Source of the DNA: Campylobacterales bacterium
GTDB lineage: Bacteria; Campylobacterota; Campylobacteria; Campylobacterales; QNZT01
Reading direction: 5' to 3'
Assembly (NCBI GenBank): GCA_015489185.1
Contig: WGAE01000089.1
Location: forward strand, 1 to 6,364
DNA length: 6,364 nucleotides
A model generated the notes under the pieces. That model saw nothing but the letters and a program-made list of their open reading frames with translations, did not search any database and was not told the origin of the DNA. Each line of letters opens with the position of its first letter. Position 1 is the first letter of the stretch. This document shows, piece after piece, positions 1-6,184 of this stretch. The translations under genes were made by a program, and so were the position numbers.

Positions 1-633
1 GATATCGGCGTAATCGCAAGAGAGAAAGGGCTCAAAAACATCTTCGTCAGCAACGGGTTTGAAACGCCGGAAATCATCGAAGATATGAAAGGGTGGCTCG
101 ATGCCGCGAACATCGACCTCAAGAGCTGGGATGACGCCTACTATAAAAAGGTGCTCAAAGGCGGGCTTGAAGCGGTCAAGGATACACTCAGACGGATGGT
201 CGACGCCGGTATCTGGGTCGAAGTGACGACACTTCTGATCGAAGGGGAAAATGACAGTAACGAAGATCTCAAAGCAATGGCAAATTTCATCGCCGAAGAA
301 CTTGGACGTCATGTACCGTGGCATTTGAGTGCGTTCCACCCCGACTATAAAATGAAAGATCACAAATGGACCGGGCTGGAGACACTCAAACGTGCAAGCG
401 ACATTGCCAAAAAAGCGGGACTCTATTATGTCTATATGGGCAATGTTCCCGTTCACGGAGATACATTCTGTCCCGATTGCGGAGAGTTGCTGATAGACCG
501 TACCGGCTATTCGGTAACGATCAACAAGTTGCAAAACGGACACTGTCCGAAGTGTCACCGTGCTATCGAAGGGGTATGGGAGTCGGGCAGTTATATCCCC
601 GTAGATACTGCCGCTGAAGTGAAGGAGGTATAA
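1..633 (+). CDS. amrS: AmmeMemoRadiSam system radical SAM enzyme, 3' part
   Basis: The reading frame is open from base 1 and ends at TAA 631-633, giving 210 visible residues; the start lies upstream of the window. The ATG at 85 is internal, because family-like sequence (SNGFETPEII) precedes it. The radical SAM CxxxCxxC cluster motif would be in the missing N-terminal part. What remains matches the C-terminal half of AmrS: NIDLKSW, then VTTLLIEGENDS, then WHLSAFHPDYKM at visible residues 107-118, and finally a zinc-ribbon-like module with CPDC at 157-160 and CPKC at 182-185, ending in a GVW motif. By family knowledge it is a cytoplasmic enzyme that cleaves S-adenosylmethionine with a 4Fe-4S cluster; its substrate is not established. 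It resembles pyruvate formate-lyase activating enzymes, but the C-terminal double CPxC and the adjacent amrB favour AmrS. It lies one base upstream of amrB. Confidence 0.9.
   Translation, partial: DIGVIAREKGLKNIFVSNGFETPEIIEDMKGWLDAANIDLKSWDDAYYKKVLKGGLEAVKDTLRRMVDAGIWVEVTTLLIEGENDSNEDLKAMANFIAEELGRHVPWHLSAFHPDYKMKDHKWTGLETLKRASDIAKKAGLYYVYMGNVPVHGDTFCPDCGELLIDRTGYSVTINKLQNGHCPKCHRAIEGVWESGSYIPVDTAAEVKEV
622..629 (+). promoter_or_regulatory. Strong Shine-Dalgarno site for amrB
   Basis: AAGGAGGT lies at the very end of amrS, five bases before the amrB ATG at 635. It is close to a perfect anti-16S match. It fixes the amrB start and shows that amrB can initiate at high rate while its ribosome site is still inside the upstream coding sequence. 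Confidence 0.85.
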
Positions 634-634
634 G

Positions 635-1435
635 ATGACAATACGAAAAGATGCGGTCGCGGGACAATTTTATCCCGATTCCGCCGCAGAAATCACACGG
701 ATGATCGAACATTATAATAAAATACTGGACGAGAACCTGAAAGATAAGACGGTACTCACACAAAAACCGAGAGCCGTGATCGTACCGCACGCGGGATATG
801 TCTATTCGGCATTTACGGCAAATTTTGCCTACAGACTGCTTGCCAATACGCACGCAAAACGTGTTGTCGTGATCGGTCCGAGTCACCGTGTCTATCTGAC
901 AGGGACCAGCGTAAGCGATTACGACCGATACGAAACCCCGTTCGGCGATATTCCGATCGACCGGCAAACGGTTGTAGATCTTAAAAACCGATTCGCTCTG
1001 ACTTTCGTCCCGGAGGCACATCATGAACACAGTACGGAAGTACAGATGCCTTTTATCAAATATTACGATCCGGAAGCTTCCGTCGTCGAACTGGTCTACG
1101 GAGACGAACGCCCGCAAAACCTTGCGGAAATCATCGATTACCTGCTCGATGATCCCGAAACCGTCGTGGTCATCAGTACCGATCTGAGCCACTATTATGA
1201 CATTCAAAAAGCGAACGCCCTGGATAATATCTGCCTGCAAGCGGTCGCGGAAGAGAATCCCGCCAAACTGCACGAAGGATGTGAAGCATGCGGTAAAATC
1301 GGTGTCGAAGCGATGCTGATCGCGGCACGAAAACGTGGACTCAAACCGCTGCTGCTCGATTACAGAACGAGCGCCGACGCCAGCGGCGACGAATCTCAGG
1401 TCGTAGGCTACATGAGCGCTGCATTTGTGGAGTAA
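635..1435 (+). CDS. amrB: AmmeMemoRadiSam system protein B (MEMO family)
   Basis: This 266-residue protein has the usual length and layout of the MEMO/AmrB family, which is related in fold to class III extradiol dioxygenases. Visible family signatures are RKDAVAGQFYPD at the N terminus, VPHAGYVYS with H52, IGPSHRVY with H84, EHSTEVQMPF at 131-140, STDLSHY at 181-187, CEACG at 216-220 and a SADASGDESQVVGY segment at 246-259. H52 and H84 correspond to two of the metal ligands of human MEMO1. The position of the human cysteine ligand appears to be occupied here by an aspartate near 248, as I recall for bacterial members; this alignment is by eye. The protein is probably cytoplasmic. Human MEMO1 binds metal, but the bacterial reaction is unknown. 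The gene starts one base after amrS and is followed after three bases by the next gene, so it is part of the operon. AmrA (AMMECR1 domain), the third member of the set, is not in the window. Confidence 0.93.
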   Translation: MTIRKDAVAGQFYPDSAAEITRMIEHYNKILDENLKDKTVLTQKPRAVIVPHAGYVYSAFTANFAYRLLANTHAKRVVVIGPSHRVYLTGTSVSDYDRYETPFGDIPIDRQTVVDLKNRFALTFVPEAHHEHSTEVQMPFIKYYDPEASVVELVYGDERPQNLAEIIDYLLDDPETVVVISTDLSHYYDIQKANALDNICLQAVAEENPAKLHEGCEACGKIGVEAMLIAARKRGLKPLLLDYRTSADASGDESQVVGYMSAAFVE

Positions 1436-1438
1436 ACG

Positions 1439-2557
1439 ATGGTGATCGACAACATTATGCAGGCAGAACATATCATGCAGGATTTCGCCCTGCGTACCGG
1501 ACTCATCGGTAGTGCCGAACCCAAACGCTACCTCTGGACGGACGCTTTTGCCGTCTGCAATTTTCTGGGACTTTACGAGTCTCAGAAAGATACCCGGTAC
1601 CTCGATCTGGCAAAAAAACTGGTCGATCAGGTACACCATACACTGGGCAAAGAGCGCGGTGACAGCAACAAAACGGGCTGGATCAGCGGACTTGACGAAA
1701 AAGAGGGGGAAGCACACCCGACGATCGGAGGACTTCGCATCGGCAAAGAGTTGCCTGAACGGCGTCCCGAGGAGCCGTTTGACGAACAACTCGAATGGGA
1801 GCGTGACGGACAATATTTCCACTACCTGACCAAATGGATGTACGCGCTGAGCCGTATGACGGAGCTGACGGGCGAGTATCGCTACAACCGCTGGGCGATC
1901 GAGCTTGCAAAAACGGCATTTGCGAAGTTTACCTACGTTGAACCGAATAGTGGACAAAGGCTGATGTACTGGAAGATGAGTATCCATCTCGACAGACCGC
2001 TGGTCAGTTCGATGGGACAACACGACGCACTCGACGGATGGATTACCTACCGGAAACTGCAACAGATCTCCCGTACCGATCCCGCAGGCGCGATTGTGCC
2101 CGATTTAACGGAAGAGATCCGGGCACTCAGAGAGATGACGGCAGTCACCTCACTCGCAACGGCAGATGCTCTGGGGATCGGCGGGCTTTTGAGCGATACA
2201 TGGTTTTTGACACAACAGCAAAATGTCGACAAAGCGATGCTGCAAAAACTGCTCGTGGCGTCACTGCAAAGTCTCCATGCGTTCACCACGCACGACAAGA
2301 GCCTCAGTTACCCCGCTGATTATCGGCTGGCATTTCGGGAGCTTGGGCTTGCGATCGGTCTTGAAGCCGTACGAAAAATGGATCAAAGACTTAGCGAACC
2401 TCTTCGCCGATTCCTGCCTGTCGGAGAGGAGATCGTTGCATTTTGGAGCGACACAGAAAATCAGCAAAACAGCACCTGGCAGGAACATAAAAACATCAAT
2501 ACCGTCATGCTCGCCACAGCGCTGGCACCCGACGGTTATTTGGGAGGAAAAAGATGA
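1439..2557 (+). CDS. Unnamed protein, probable alpha/alpha-toroid fold
   Basis: I do not recognise a named family. The 372-residue protein has no signal peptide or membrane segment, so it is probably cytoplasmic. It is rich in aromatic, amphipathic helices repeated at intervals: YLWTDAFAVCNFLGLY at 31-46, YFHYLTKWMYAL at 126-137, YRYNRWAIELAKTAF at 147-161. Conserved-looking loops lie between them: GWISGLDEKEG at 80-90, HPTIGGLRIGKELPER at 93-108, and a segment at 177-201 containing HLDRP and GQHDALDGW. Paired helices separated by Trp/Tyr/His/Asp-rich loops are typical of six-hairpin glycosidase, epimerase and related toroids; that assignment is an inference from pattern only, and the substrate is unknown. 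H93, D123, D185, H195 and D199 are candidates for a central pocket. The start ATG follows GGAG at 1429-1432 with six bases between; an internal ATG at 1457 is possible but lacks a better site. Its stop overlaps the next start as ATGA, suggesting coupled translation with pcm. Confidence 0.8.
   Translation: MVIDNIMQAEHIMQDFALRTGLIGSAEPKRYLWTDAFAVCNFLGLYESQKDTRYLDLAKKLVDQVHHTLGKERGDSNKTGWISGLDEKEGEAHPTIGGLRIGKELPERRPEEPFDEQLEWERDGQYFHYLTKWMYALSRMTELTGEYRYNRWAIELAKTAFAKFTYVEPNSGQRLMYWKMSIHLDRPLVSSMGQHDALDGWITYRKLQQISRTDPAGAIVPDLTEEIRALREMTAVTSLATADALGIGGLLSDTWFLTQQQNVDKAMLQKLLVASLQSLHAFTTHDKSLSYPADYRLAFRELGLAIGLEAVRKMDQRLSEPLRRFLPVGEEIVAFWSDTENQQNSTWQEHKNINTVMLATALAPDGYLGGKR
2542..2548 (+). promoter_or_regulatory. 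Shine-Dalgarno site deciding the pcm start
   Basis: GGGAGGA lies five bases before the ATG at 2554, inside the last codons of the preceding gene. The ATG overlaps the upstream TGA as ATGA, the classic arrangement for termination-reinitiation coupling. Confidence 0.8.
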
Positions 2558-3195
2558 ACAGCAACAAAGAACTGATCGCATCGATGATCGCAAACGGCGC
2601 ACTACGCTCCCCGCAGATCATCGAAGCGTTTGAAAAGGTAGACAGAAAATATTTCATACCTGAATCGTTTCAGGATCATATCTATATAGACCGACCTTTA
2701 CCGATCGGCAAAGATCAGACAATATCACAACCCTCTACGGTGGCGTTTATGCTTGAACAACTGCAACCCCGAAAGGGAGACAAGATTCTCGATATCGGAT
2801 CGGGATCAGGCTGGACAACGGCACTGTTGTGTCAGATTGTCGGTGAAGAGGGAAGCGTACTGGGACTGGAACGACACGATGAGCTGGTCGAAAAGGGACG
2901 AAAAAATCTCAGGAAATTACACGTGTCTGAACACTGCCGCATCGAAAAAGCGGGCAGAGAGCTTGGAAAACCGGGTGAACAGTTCGACAAGATCCTCGTT
3001 TCGGCAAGTGCCGATGAGATCCCCGAAGAGCTTTTTGCGCAACTCAAAACCGGCGGTATTCTCGTCATTCCGGTCAAAAATTCGATTTTCCGCTTCAGGA
3101 AGTTCTCCGACACCAAAGTCGAAGCGCAGGAGTTTCCGGGATTTGTCTTCGTACCGCTGATCAGAGAGAAATCCGCAACAGAGGAGCCAGCGTAA
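2554..3195 (+). CDS. pcm: Protein-L-isoaspartate O-methyltransferase
   Basis: The 213-residue protein has the usual PCMT length. The N-terminal MIANGALRSPQIIEAFEKV segment (11-29) is the family's substrate-side helix; DRKYFIP follows at 30-36. The active-site segment DQTISQPSTVAFML is at 54-67, the SAM-binding motif ILDIGSGSGWTTALL at 78-92, the acidic ribose-binding residue is probably E106 in VLGLER, and FDKILVSASADEIPEELFAQL then GGILVIPV at 144-174 gives the late Rossmann strands. Known members transfer a methyl group from SAM to isoaspartyl carboxylates in damaged proteins, starting their repair in the cytoplasm. The usual GQTIS is DQTIS here, with lysine before it, and the C terminus is short, so this is a somewhat divergent member that could act on a different acceptor. 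It is the last gene of the amrS-amrB operon and has no stress promoter of its own that I can see. Confidence 0.9.
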   Translation: MNSNKELIASMIANGALRSPQIIEAFEKVDRKYFIPESFQDHIYIDRPLPIGKDQTISQPSTVAFMLEQLQPRKGDKILDIGSGSGWTTALLCQIVGEEGSVLGLERHDELVEKGRKNLRKLHVSEHCRIEKAGRELGKPGEQFDKILVSASADEIPEELFAQLKTGGILVIPVKNSIFRFRKFSDTKVEAQEFPGFVFVPLIREKSATEEPA

Positions 3196-3205
3196 AGCGC
3201 TCCTC
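3181..3205 (+). terminator. Hairpin across the pcm stop codon, possible operon end
   Basis: GAGGAGC at 3181-3187 is perfectly complementary to GCTCCTC at 3199-3205, with an 11-base loop that contains the TAA stop. No T-run follows, so it is not a canonical intrinsic terminator; it may act as a Rho-dependent end or protect the mRNA 3' end. The following gene has its own apparent leader, which fits an operon boundary here. Confidence 0.4.
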
Positions 3206-3306
3206 CATACCCCGTTACAAAAGCGTCACATCGTACCTTAAAATAAGTCCCCGTTAACCCAAAAAATACTATCCTTTTCAAAAATCTTCTGCAAGGAAAC
3301 ATCTTC
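3206..3306 (+). promoter_or_regulatory. Leader and candidate promoter of the cytochrome gene
   Basis: This AT-richer non-coding stretch separates the operon from the cytochrome gene. TACTAT at 3267-3272 after an A-run is a plausible -10 box, 34 bases before the ATG; no convincing -35 is visible, which is common in Campylobacterota. AAGGA at 3293-3297, nine bases before the ATG at 3307, is the ribosome-binding site. I see no small open frame, operator palindrome or riboswitch-like structure. Confidence 0.4.
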
Positions 3307-4767
3307 ATGAAGCGATTGATCATACTTTTGATACTCCTGGCAATCGTCTCCGGGATCGCCTGGTTTTTCAAACCCAAAATCACCCCCTACTATGCACAAC
3401 TAACCAAGCCGCACGTCGGACTCGCCGCCAACCTGCAACCCCCGTCCCAAAAAGATGCTACATACGTCGGTTCTCAAAAATGCCGTGAGTGTCATAAAGA
3501 ACAGTATCACGACTGGAAACATTCGATGCACAGCAAGATGATTCAGGATATCCGAAAAGATCCGAATGTCGTCGTCGCTGATTTCTCAAAACTTCCAGAC
3601 GATGCGGACTTTACCCTCAAGGATGCGGTTTATACGATCGGAAGCAAATTTAAACAGCGCTACATGATCCCCGCAAAAATCAACGGCAAAGAGGATTACA
3701 GGCTGGGAAACTACCAGTGGAACAGCGAAACCAAAAAGTGGCAACACTTCAAACCGTGGAAATATTGGTACCACGACGCGTACCCGCATGACAATCATCA
3801 ATTTCCAACCTCCAACACCTGCGACGGATGTCACTTTACCGGCTATATGGCGACCGGCAAACGATACGAACCGGCGATCGCCTGTGAAAACTGTCACGGT
3901 CCCGGTTCCAACCATGCCAAAGAACCGAAAAACCCGGTTTACAAGGCAAGCCTCAGCGATCCGATCCGCACCAACGAAGTCTGTCTGCAGTGCCATATGC
4001 GCAACCGCGACAATCGCCTGAAAAAGAACCCCGATATCAAAGCACTCTGGATGGATGCAAAAGATTACCCGGACGGCTATCAACCCGGAAAGCCGCTCAT
4101 CGACTACAAACTTGCCGCACCGTTCGTATTGGGAAAAGAGACCAAAGAGTTCTGGGCAAACGGCGCAGCCAAGAAAAACCGCACACAGGGCAACGAATAT
4201 GTCAGAGACGCCATGTACCGCCACGGCATTACCTGTATCAACTGTCATGATCCGCATAAACTCACCAATACCGCCCAAAAGAGCGAAGGCAATGCCGCCT
4301 GCATGAAGTGTCACTCGTTCGGTTCCATCATTGGACCGCACCAGACATCACTTTCGGCACATACCCATCACAAAGCCGATTCCAAAGGCTCGCTCTGTAT
4401 CGAATGCCATATGCCAAAAACAGGTCGCCATACCGGTAAATCGCCGCTGACAGTGCGATCACATATGTTCGCATTCACCTCACCGGCAGAAACAAAAGCG
4501 TGGAAGATGCCACCTGAAACCAACGCTTGCTACGCCTGCCACAAAGATCGCGGACTCGACCAACTCCAAAAAGATCTGGAGAGTTGGGGAATGGTCGCCT
4601 GGCGCAACCAGGAGGTTCTCAGCCACGCTCTGCTGAATAAAAACCAAAAGGAGGAGAAGGAATTCTCTTCCTCCCTTCAAAAAAAATCACTCAACCACCC
4701 GTATATCTCTCATACCTTGTTTCGTCGAAAGTCCCAAATATTCAAAATAATTTTCTTTTTTAATTAG
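3307..4767 (+). CDS. Membrane-anchored octaheme c-type cytochrome with abnormal C-terminal tail
   Basis: The 486-residue protein begins with one hydrophobic segment (about 4-21, after MKR), an uncleaved anchor or Sec signal, placing the rest in the periplasm. Eight CXXCH haem c sites start at C59, C172, C193, C226, C310, C332, C364 and C408. The first is in YVGSQKCRECHKEQYHDW, followed by H72 and H75, the usual opening of the cytochrome c554-like multihaem family; the GITCINCHDPHKL, SKGSLCIECHMP and ETNACYACHKDRG blocks match the longer TPR-bearing members. No TPRs follow here. It probably carries electrons between the quinone pool or another donor and a periplasmic partner; the partner and any catalysis are unknown. 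All haem sites are complete. After about residue 443 the sequence turns into low-complexity, AT-rich coding ending in IIFFFN, running through a hairpin and an A8 tract. Stops lie in both other frames at 4634 and 4638, so a lost stop or frameshift near 4600-4640 is likely. A separate leader and the gap after the gene suggest its own transcript. Confidence 0.88.
   Translation: MKRLIILLILLAIVSGIAWFFKPKITPYYAQLTKPHVGLAANLQPPSQKDATYVGSQKCRECHKEQYHDWKHSMHSKMIQDIRKDPNVVVADFSKLPDDADFTLKDAVYTIGSKFKQRYMIPAKINGKEDYRLGNYQWNSETKKWQHFKPWKYWYHDAYPHDNHQFPTSNTCDGCHFTGYMATGKRYEPAIACENCHGPGSNHAKEPKNPVYKASLSDPIRTNEVCLQCHMRNRDNRLKKNPDIKALWMDAKDYPDGYQPGKPLIDYKLAAPFVLGKETKEFWANGAAKKNRTQGNEYVRDAMYRHGITCINCHDPHKLTNTAQKSEGNAACMKCHSFGSIIGPHQTSLSAHTHHKADSKGSLCIECHMPKTGRHTGKSPLTVRSHMFAFTSPAETKAWKMPPETNACYACHKDRGLDQLQKDLESWGMVAWRNQEVLSHALLNKNQKEEKEFSSSLQKKSLNHPYISHTLFRRKSQIFKIIFFFN
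4648..4677 (+). terminator. Imperfect hairpin inside the cytochrome tail, possible relic terminator
   Basis: GGAGG at 4650-4654 pairs with CCTCC at 4670-4674, and AGAA 4655-4658 pairs with TTCT 4663-4666 around a GGAA tetraloop, leaving CTT bulged. The stem can extend by AA/TT pairs outside. It sits just after stop codons in the other two frames (TGA 4634, TAA 4638), where a gene-end hairpin would be expected. The downstream run is A8, not T, so termination on the plus strand is doubtful. Confidence 0.35.
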
Positions 4768-4814
4768 TTCATGAAACAGTTTCTATTACTATGCGCAATT
4801 GATGATGAAAGGAA
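4764..4814 (+). promoter_or_regulatory. Candidate promoter and ribosome site for the TAXI gene
   Basis: TTAGTT 4764-4769 and TACTAT 4787-4792 are 17 bases apart and could be weak -35 and -10 boxes. The same TACTAT hexamer sits at a similar distance (about 31-34 bases) before the cytochrome start, hinting at shared control, although six bases is weak evidence. AAAGGAA at 4808-4814 is the likely ribosome-binding site, with a rather long gap of about nine bases to ATG 4824. Confidence 0.35.
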
Positions 4815-4823
4815 AAAAACTGT

Positions 4824-6110
4824 ATGAAAGAAGCGTTTAAACTCTGGATCCCTTTACTGCTGCTCATTGGCGGAGGGTTCTGGCTGACCAGTCGTTTTAT
4901 TCAACCCGCTCCCAAAAAAGAGTTGACCATCGCAACCGGAAGAGAGGGCGGTGTCTACTACACATACGCCCTGCGCTACAAAAAACTGCTCGAACAGGAA
5001 GGTATGACGGTTCATCTGAAACCGACTGCGGGATCGCTTGAAACACGAAAACTGCTTCTCTCACACAAAGTCGATATCGGTTTTATGCAGGAAGGCACCG
5101 CGCATAAGGAAGATGCCAAAACATTACGTGCCGTCGCCGCGATCTATCCCGAACCGCTATGGATCTTCGTGACAAAAAAAAGTAAAATTGCTACCCTGAA
5201 CGATCTCAAAAATAAATACGTCGCTATCGGGGAACGTGGAAGCGGGACATTTGCTTTAAGCCGAAAGATACTCCGGGCTGCCGGTATCGACAATAACCAT
5301 ACGGCAATTTTGGATATCAACGACTCCAAAGCGTGTGCACTTTTGAAAAAAGGAGAGATCGACGCACTCTTTCGTGTTATCGCCGCTACCTCCGATAAAA
5401 TCAAAAACTGTTTTGCACATCATGAACTCCAGCCGCTTCCTATTCGCAGAATCGATGCTTTTTTGTTGCATTTTCCCTATCTCAAAAAAGTGACCCTGCC
5501 CGAAGGCGCAATCGATCTGGCACACAATCTCCCCTCGCATAATCTCGATCTGCTTGCCGCTTCGGCAACGGTGGTCACTACAAACGATCTGGACAAAGTG
5601 CTCGTGCGACTAATGGCAAAAGTCATCAAAGAGGCACAAAATCCTCCCGCACTGCTCAAAAGCGACGGTACTGACTATCCCAACATCACCGCAACACAAC
5701 TGCCGGTACATCCCTCGGCAAAACGTTACTTCAAAGAGGGTGACACTTGGCTGGAGAAAATTTTCCCGTTTTGGATCGCGGCAAATATCTACCGGCTGAA
5801 AATTATGCTCATTCCGGTATTGACACTGCTCATTCCACTGCTGAAGAGTTTCTTCCCGCTCTATCGGTGGCGTATTCGCTCCAAAATCTACCGCTGGTAC
5901 CGTCAACTCAGCGAAATCGACCGTCAAGTCGAAACACTTACGCCCGACCAAATCACCAATGAGATAGAAAAACTCGACAAACTACAGGATGAAATCAAAC
6001 AACATACCGACGTACCGTTGTCCTATATGGGAGAGTATTATCTGCTTCGCACACACGTTGCTTTTGTGTTACAAAGACTCAAGGAGCGTCAAAAAGCAAA
6101 AAGCGCGTAA
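4824..6110 (+). CDS. TAXI-family TRAP-type solute-binding protein with C-terminal membrane segment and cytoplasmic tail
   Basis: The 428-residue protein has an N-terminal hydrophobic segment (about 7-23), then a periplasmic TAXI-type binding domain at about 32-310: LTIATGREGGVYYTYA at 34-49, KVDIGFMQEGTAH at 82-94, then AIGERGSGTFALSRKIL at 134-150, GEIDALFRV at 177-185. TAXI proteins normally capture small organic anions for a TRAP permease; the ligand cannot be told from sequence. A second hydrophobic stretch lies at about 325-345, directly followed by a strongly basic YRWRIRSKIYRWYR at 347-360, which by the positive-inside rule places the last ~80 residues in the cytoplasm. That tail is helical and charged (EIDRQVETL, EIEKLDKLQDEIKQH) and ends in QRLKERQKAKSA. 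Ordinary TAXI proteins are about 320 residues and lack it. No DctQ/DctM-like gene is in the window, so it may work with a distant permease or as a ligand sensor. Start ATG 4824 is the only suitable in-frame start. Confidence 0.87.
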   Translation: MKEAFKLWIPLLLLIGGGFWLTSRFIQPAPKKELTIATGREGGVYYTYALRYKKLLEQEGMTVHLKPTAGSLETRKLLLSHKVDIGFMQEGTAHKEDAKTLRAVAAIYPEPLWIFVTKKSKIATLNDLKNKYVAIGERGSGTFALSRKILRAAGIDNNHTAILDINDSKACALLKKGEIDALFRVIAATSDKIKNCFAHHELQPLPIRRIDAFLLHFPYLKKVTLPEGAIDLAHNLPSHNLDLLAASATVVTTNDLDKVLVRLMAKVIKEAQNPPALLKSDGTDYPNITATQLPVHPSAKRYFKEGDTWLEKIFPFWIAANIYRLKIMLIPVLTLLIPLLKSFFPLYRWRIRSKIYRWYRQLSEIDRQVETLTPDQITNEIEKLDKLQDEIKQHTDVPLSYMGEYYLLRTHVAFVLQRLKERQKAKSA

Positions 6111-6133
6111 ATACCTTTCGGTACCTACGCGCT
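6091..6133 (-). terminator. Intrinsic terminator for the minus-strand gene, overlapping the TAXI stop
   Basis: AGCGCGTA (6102-6109) pairs with TACGCGCT (6126-6133), then after an AA/CC mismatch TACC pairs with GGTA around a TTTC loop. Read on the minus strand, the hairpin is followed by TTTTGCTTTTTG (complement of 6090-6101), a proper U-rich tail. The plus-strand side has no T-run, so it mainly serves the convergent gene, though the stem could also protect the TAXI mRNA end. A second, weaker minus-strand hairpin (ATGAAA/TTTCAT, 6155-6173) followed by CTTTTTG sits just after that gene's stop. Confidence 0.65.
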
Positions 6134-6184
6134 CAAACGGAGTGTTTCAAAAAGATGAAACGTCTTATTTCATGAAGTAAACCT

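Noticed and set aside
563..2062. Long minus-strand open frame of 499 codons opposite amrB and the toroid gene
   Set aside because: It is antisense to two well-supported genes, has no ribosome site, and the product is Phe/Val/Arg/Cys-rich with no family motif; it reflects the codon bias of the plus-strand genes.
2223..2633. Plus-strand open frame crossing the toroid-pcm junction
   Set aside because: It overlaps two genes in another frame, is Ser/Arg/Thr-rich and has no motif or Shine-Dalgarno site.
3586..4341. Minus-strand open frame of 251 codons opposite the cytochrome
   Set aside because: The hydrophobic V/F-rich product mirrors the sense codons of a proven multihaem gene, and no start signal is present.
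4711..4751. Alternative promoter for the TAXI gene (TTGTTT with TATTCA)
   Set aside because: The -35 is fair, but the -10 matches poorly and it lies inside the cytochrome tail; the later pair is better placed, though still weak.
6144..6173. Two mutually exclusive small hairpins (GTTTC/GAAAC and ATGAAA/TTTCAT), attenuator-like
   Set aside because: Stems are 5-6 AT-rich pairs and lie downstream of both genes, so attenuation makes no sense; at most a weak extra minus-strand terminator.
5989..6180. Short plus-strand frame running past the TAXI stop
   Set aside because: Most of it is out of frame within the TAXI gene and the rest crosses the terminator hairpin; the peptide has no recognisable feature.
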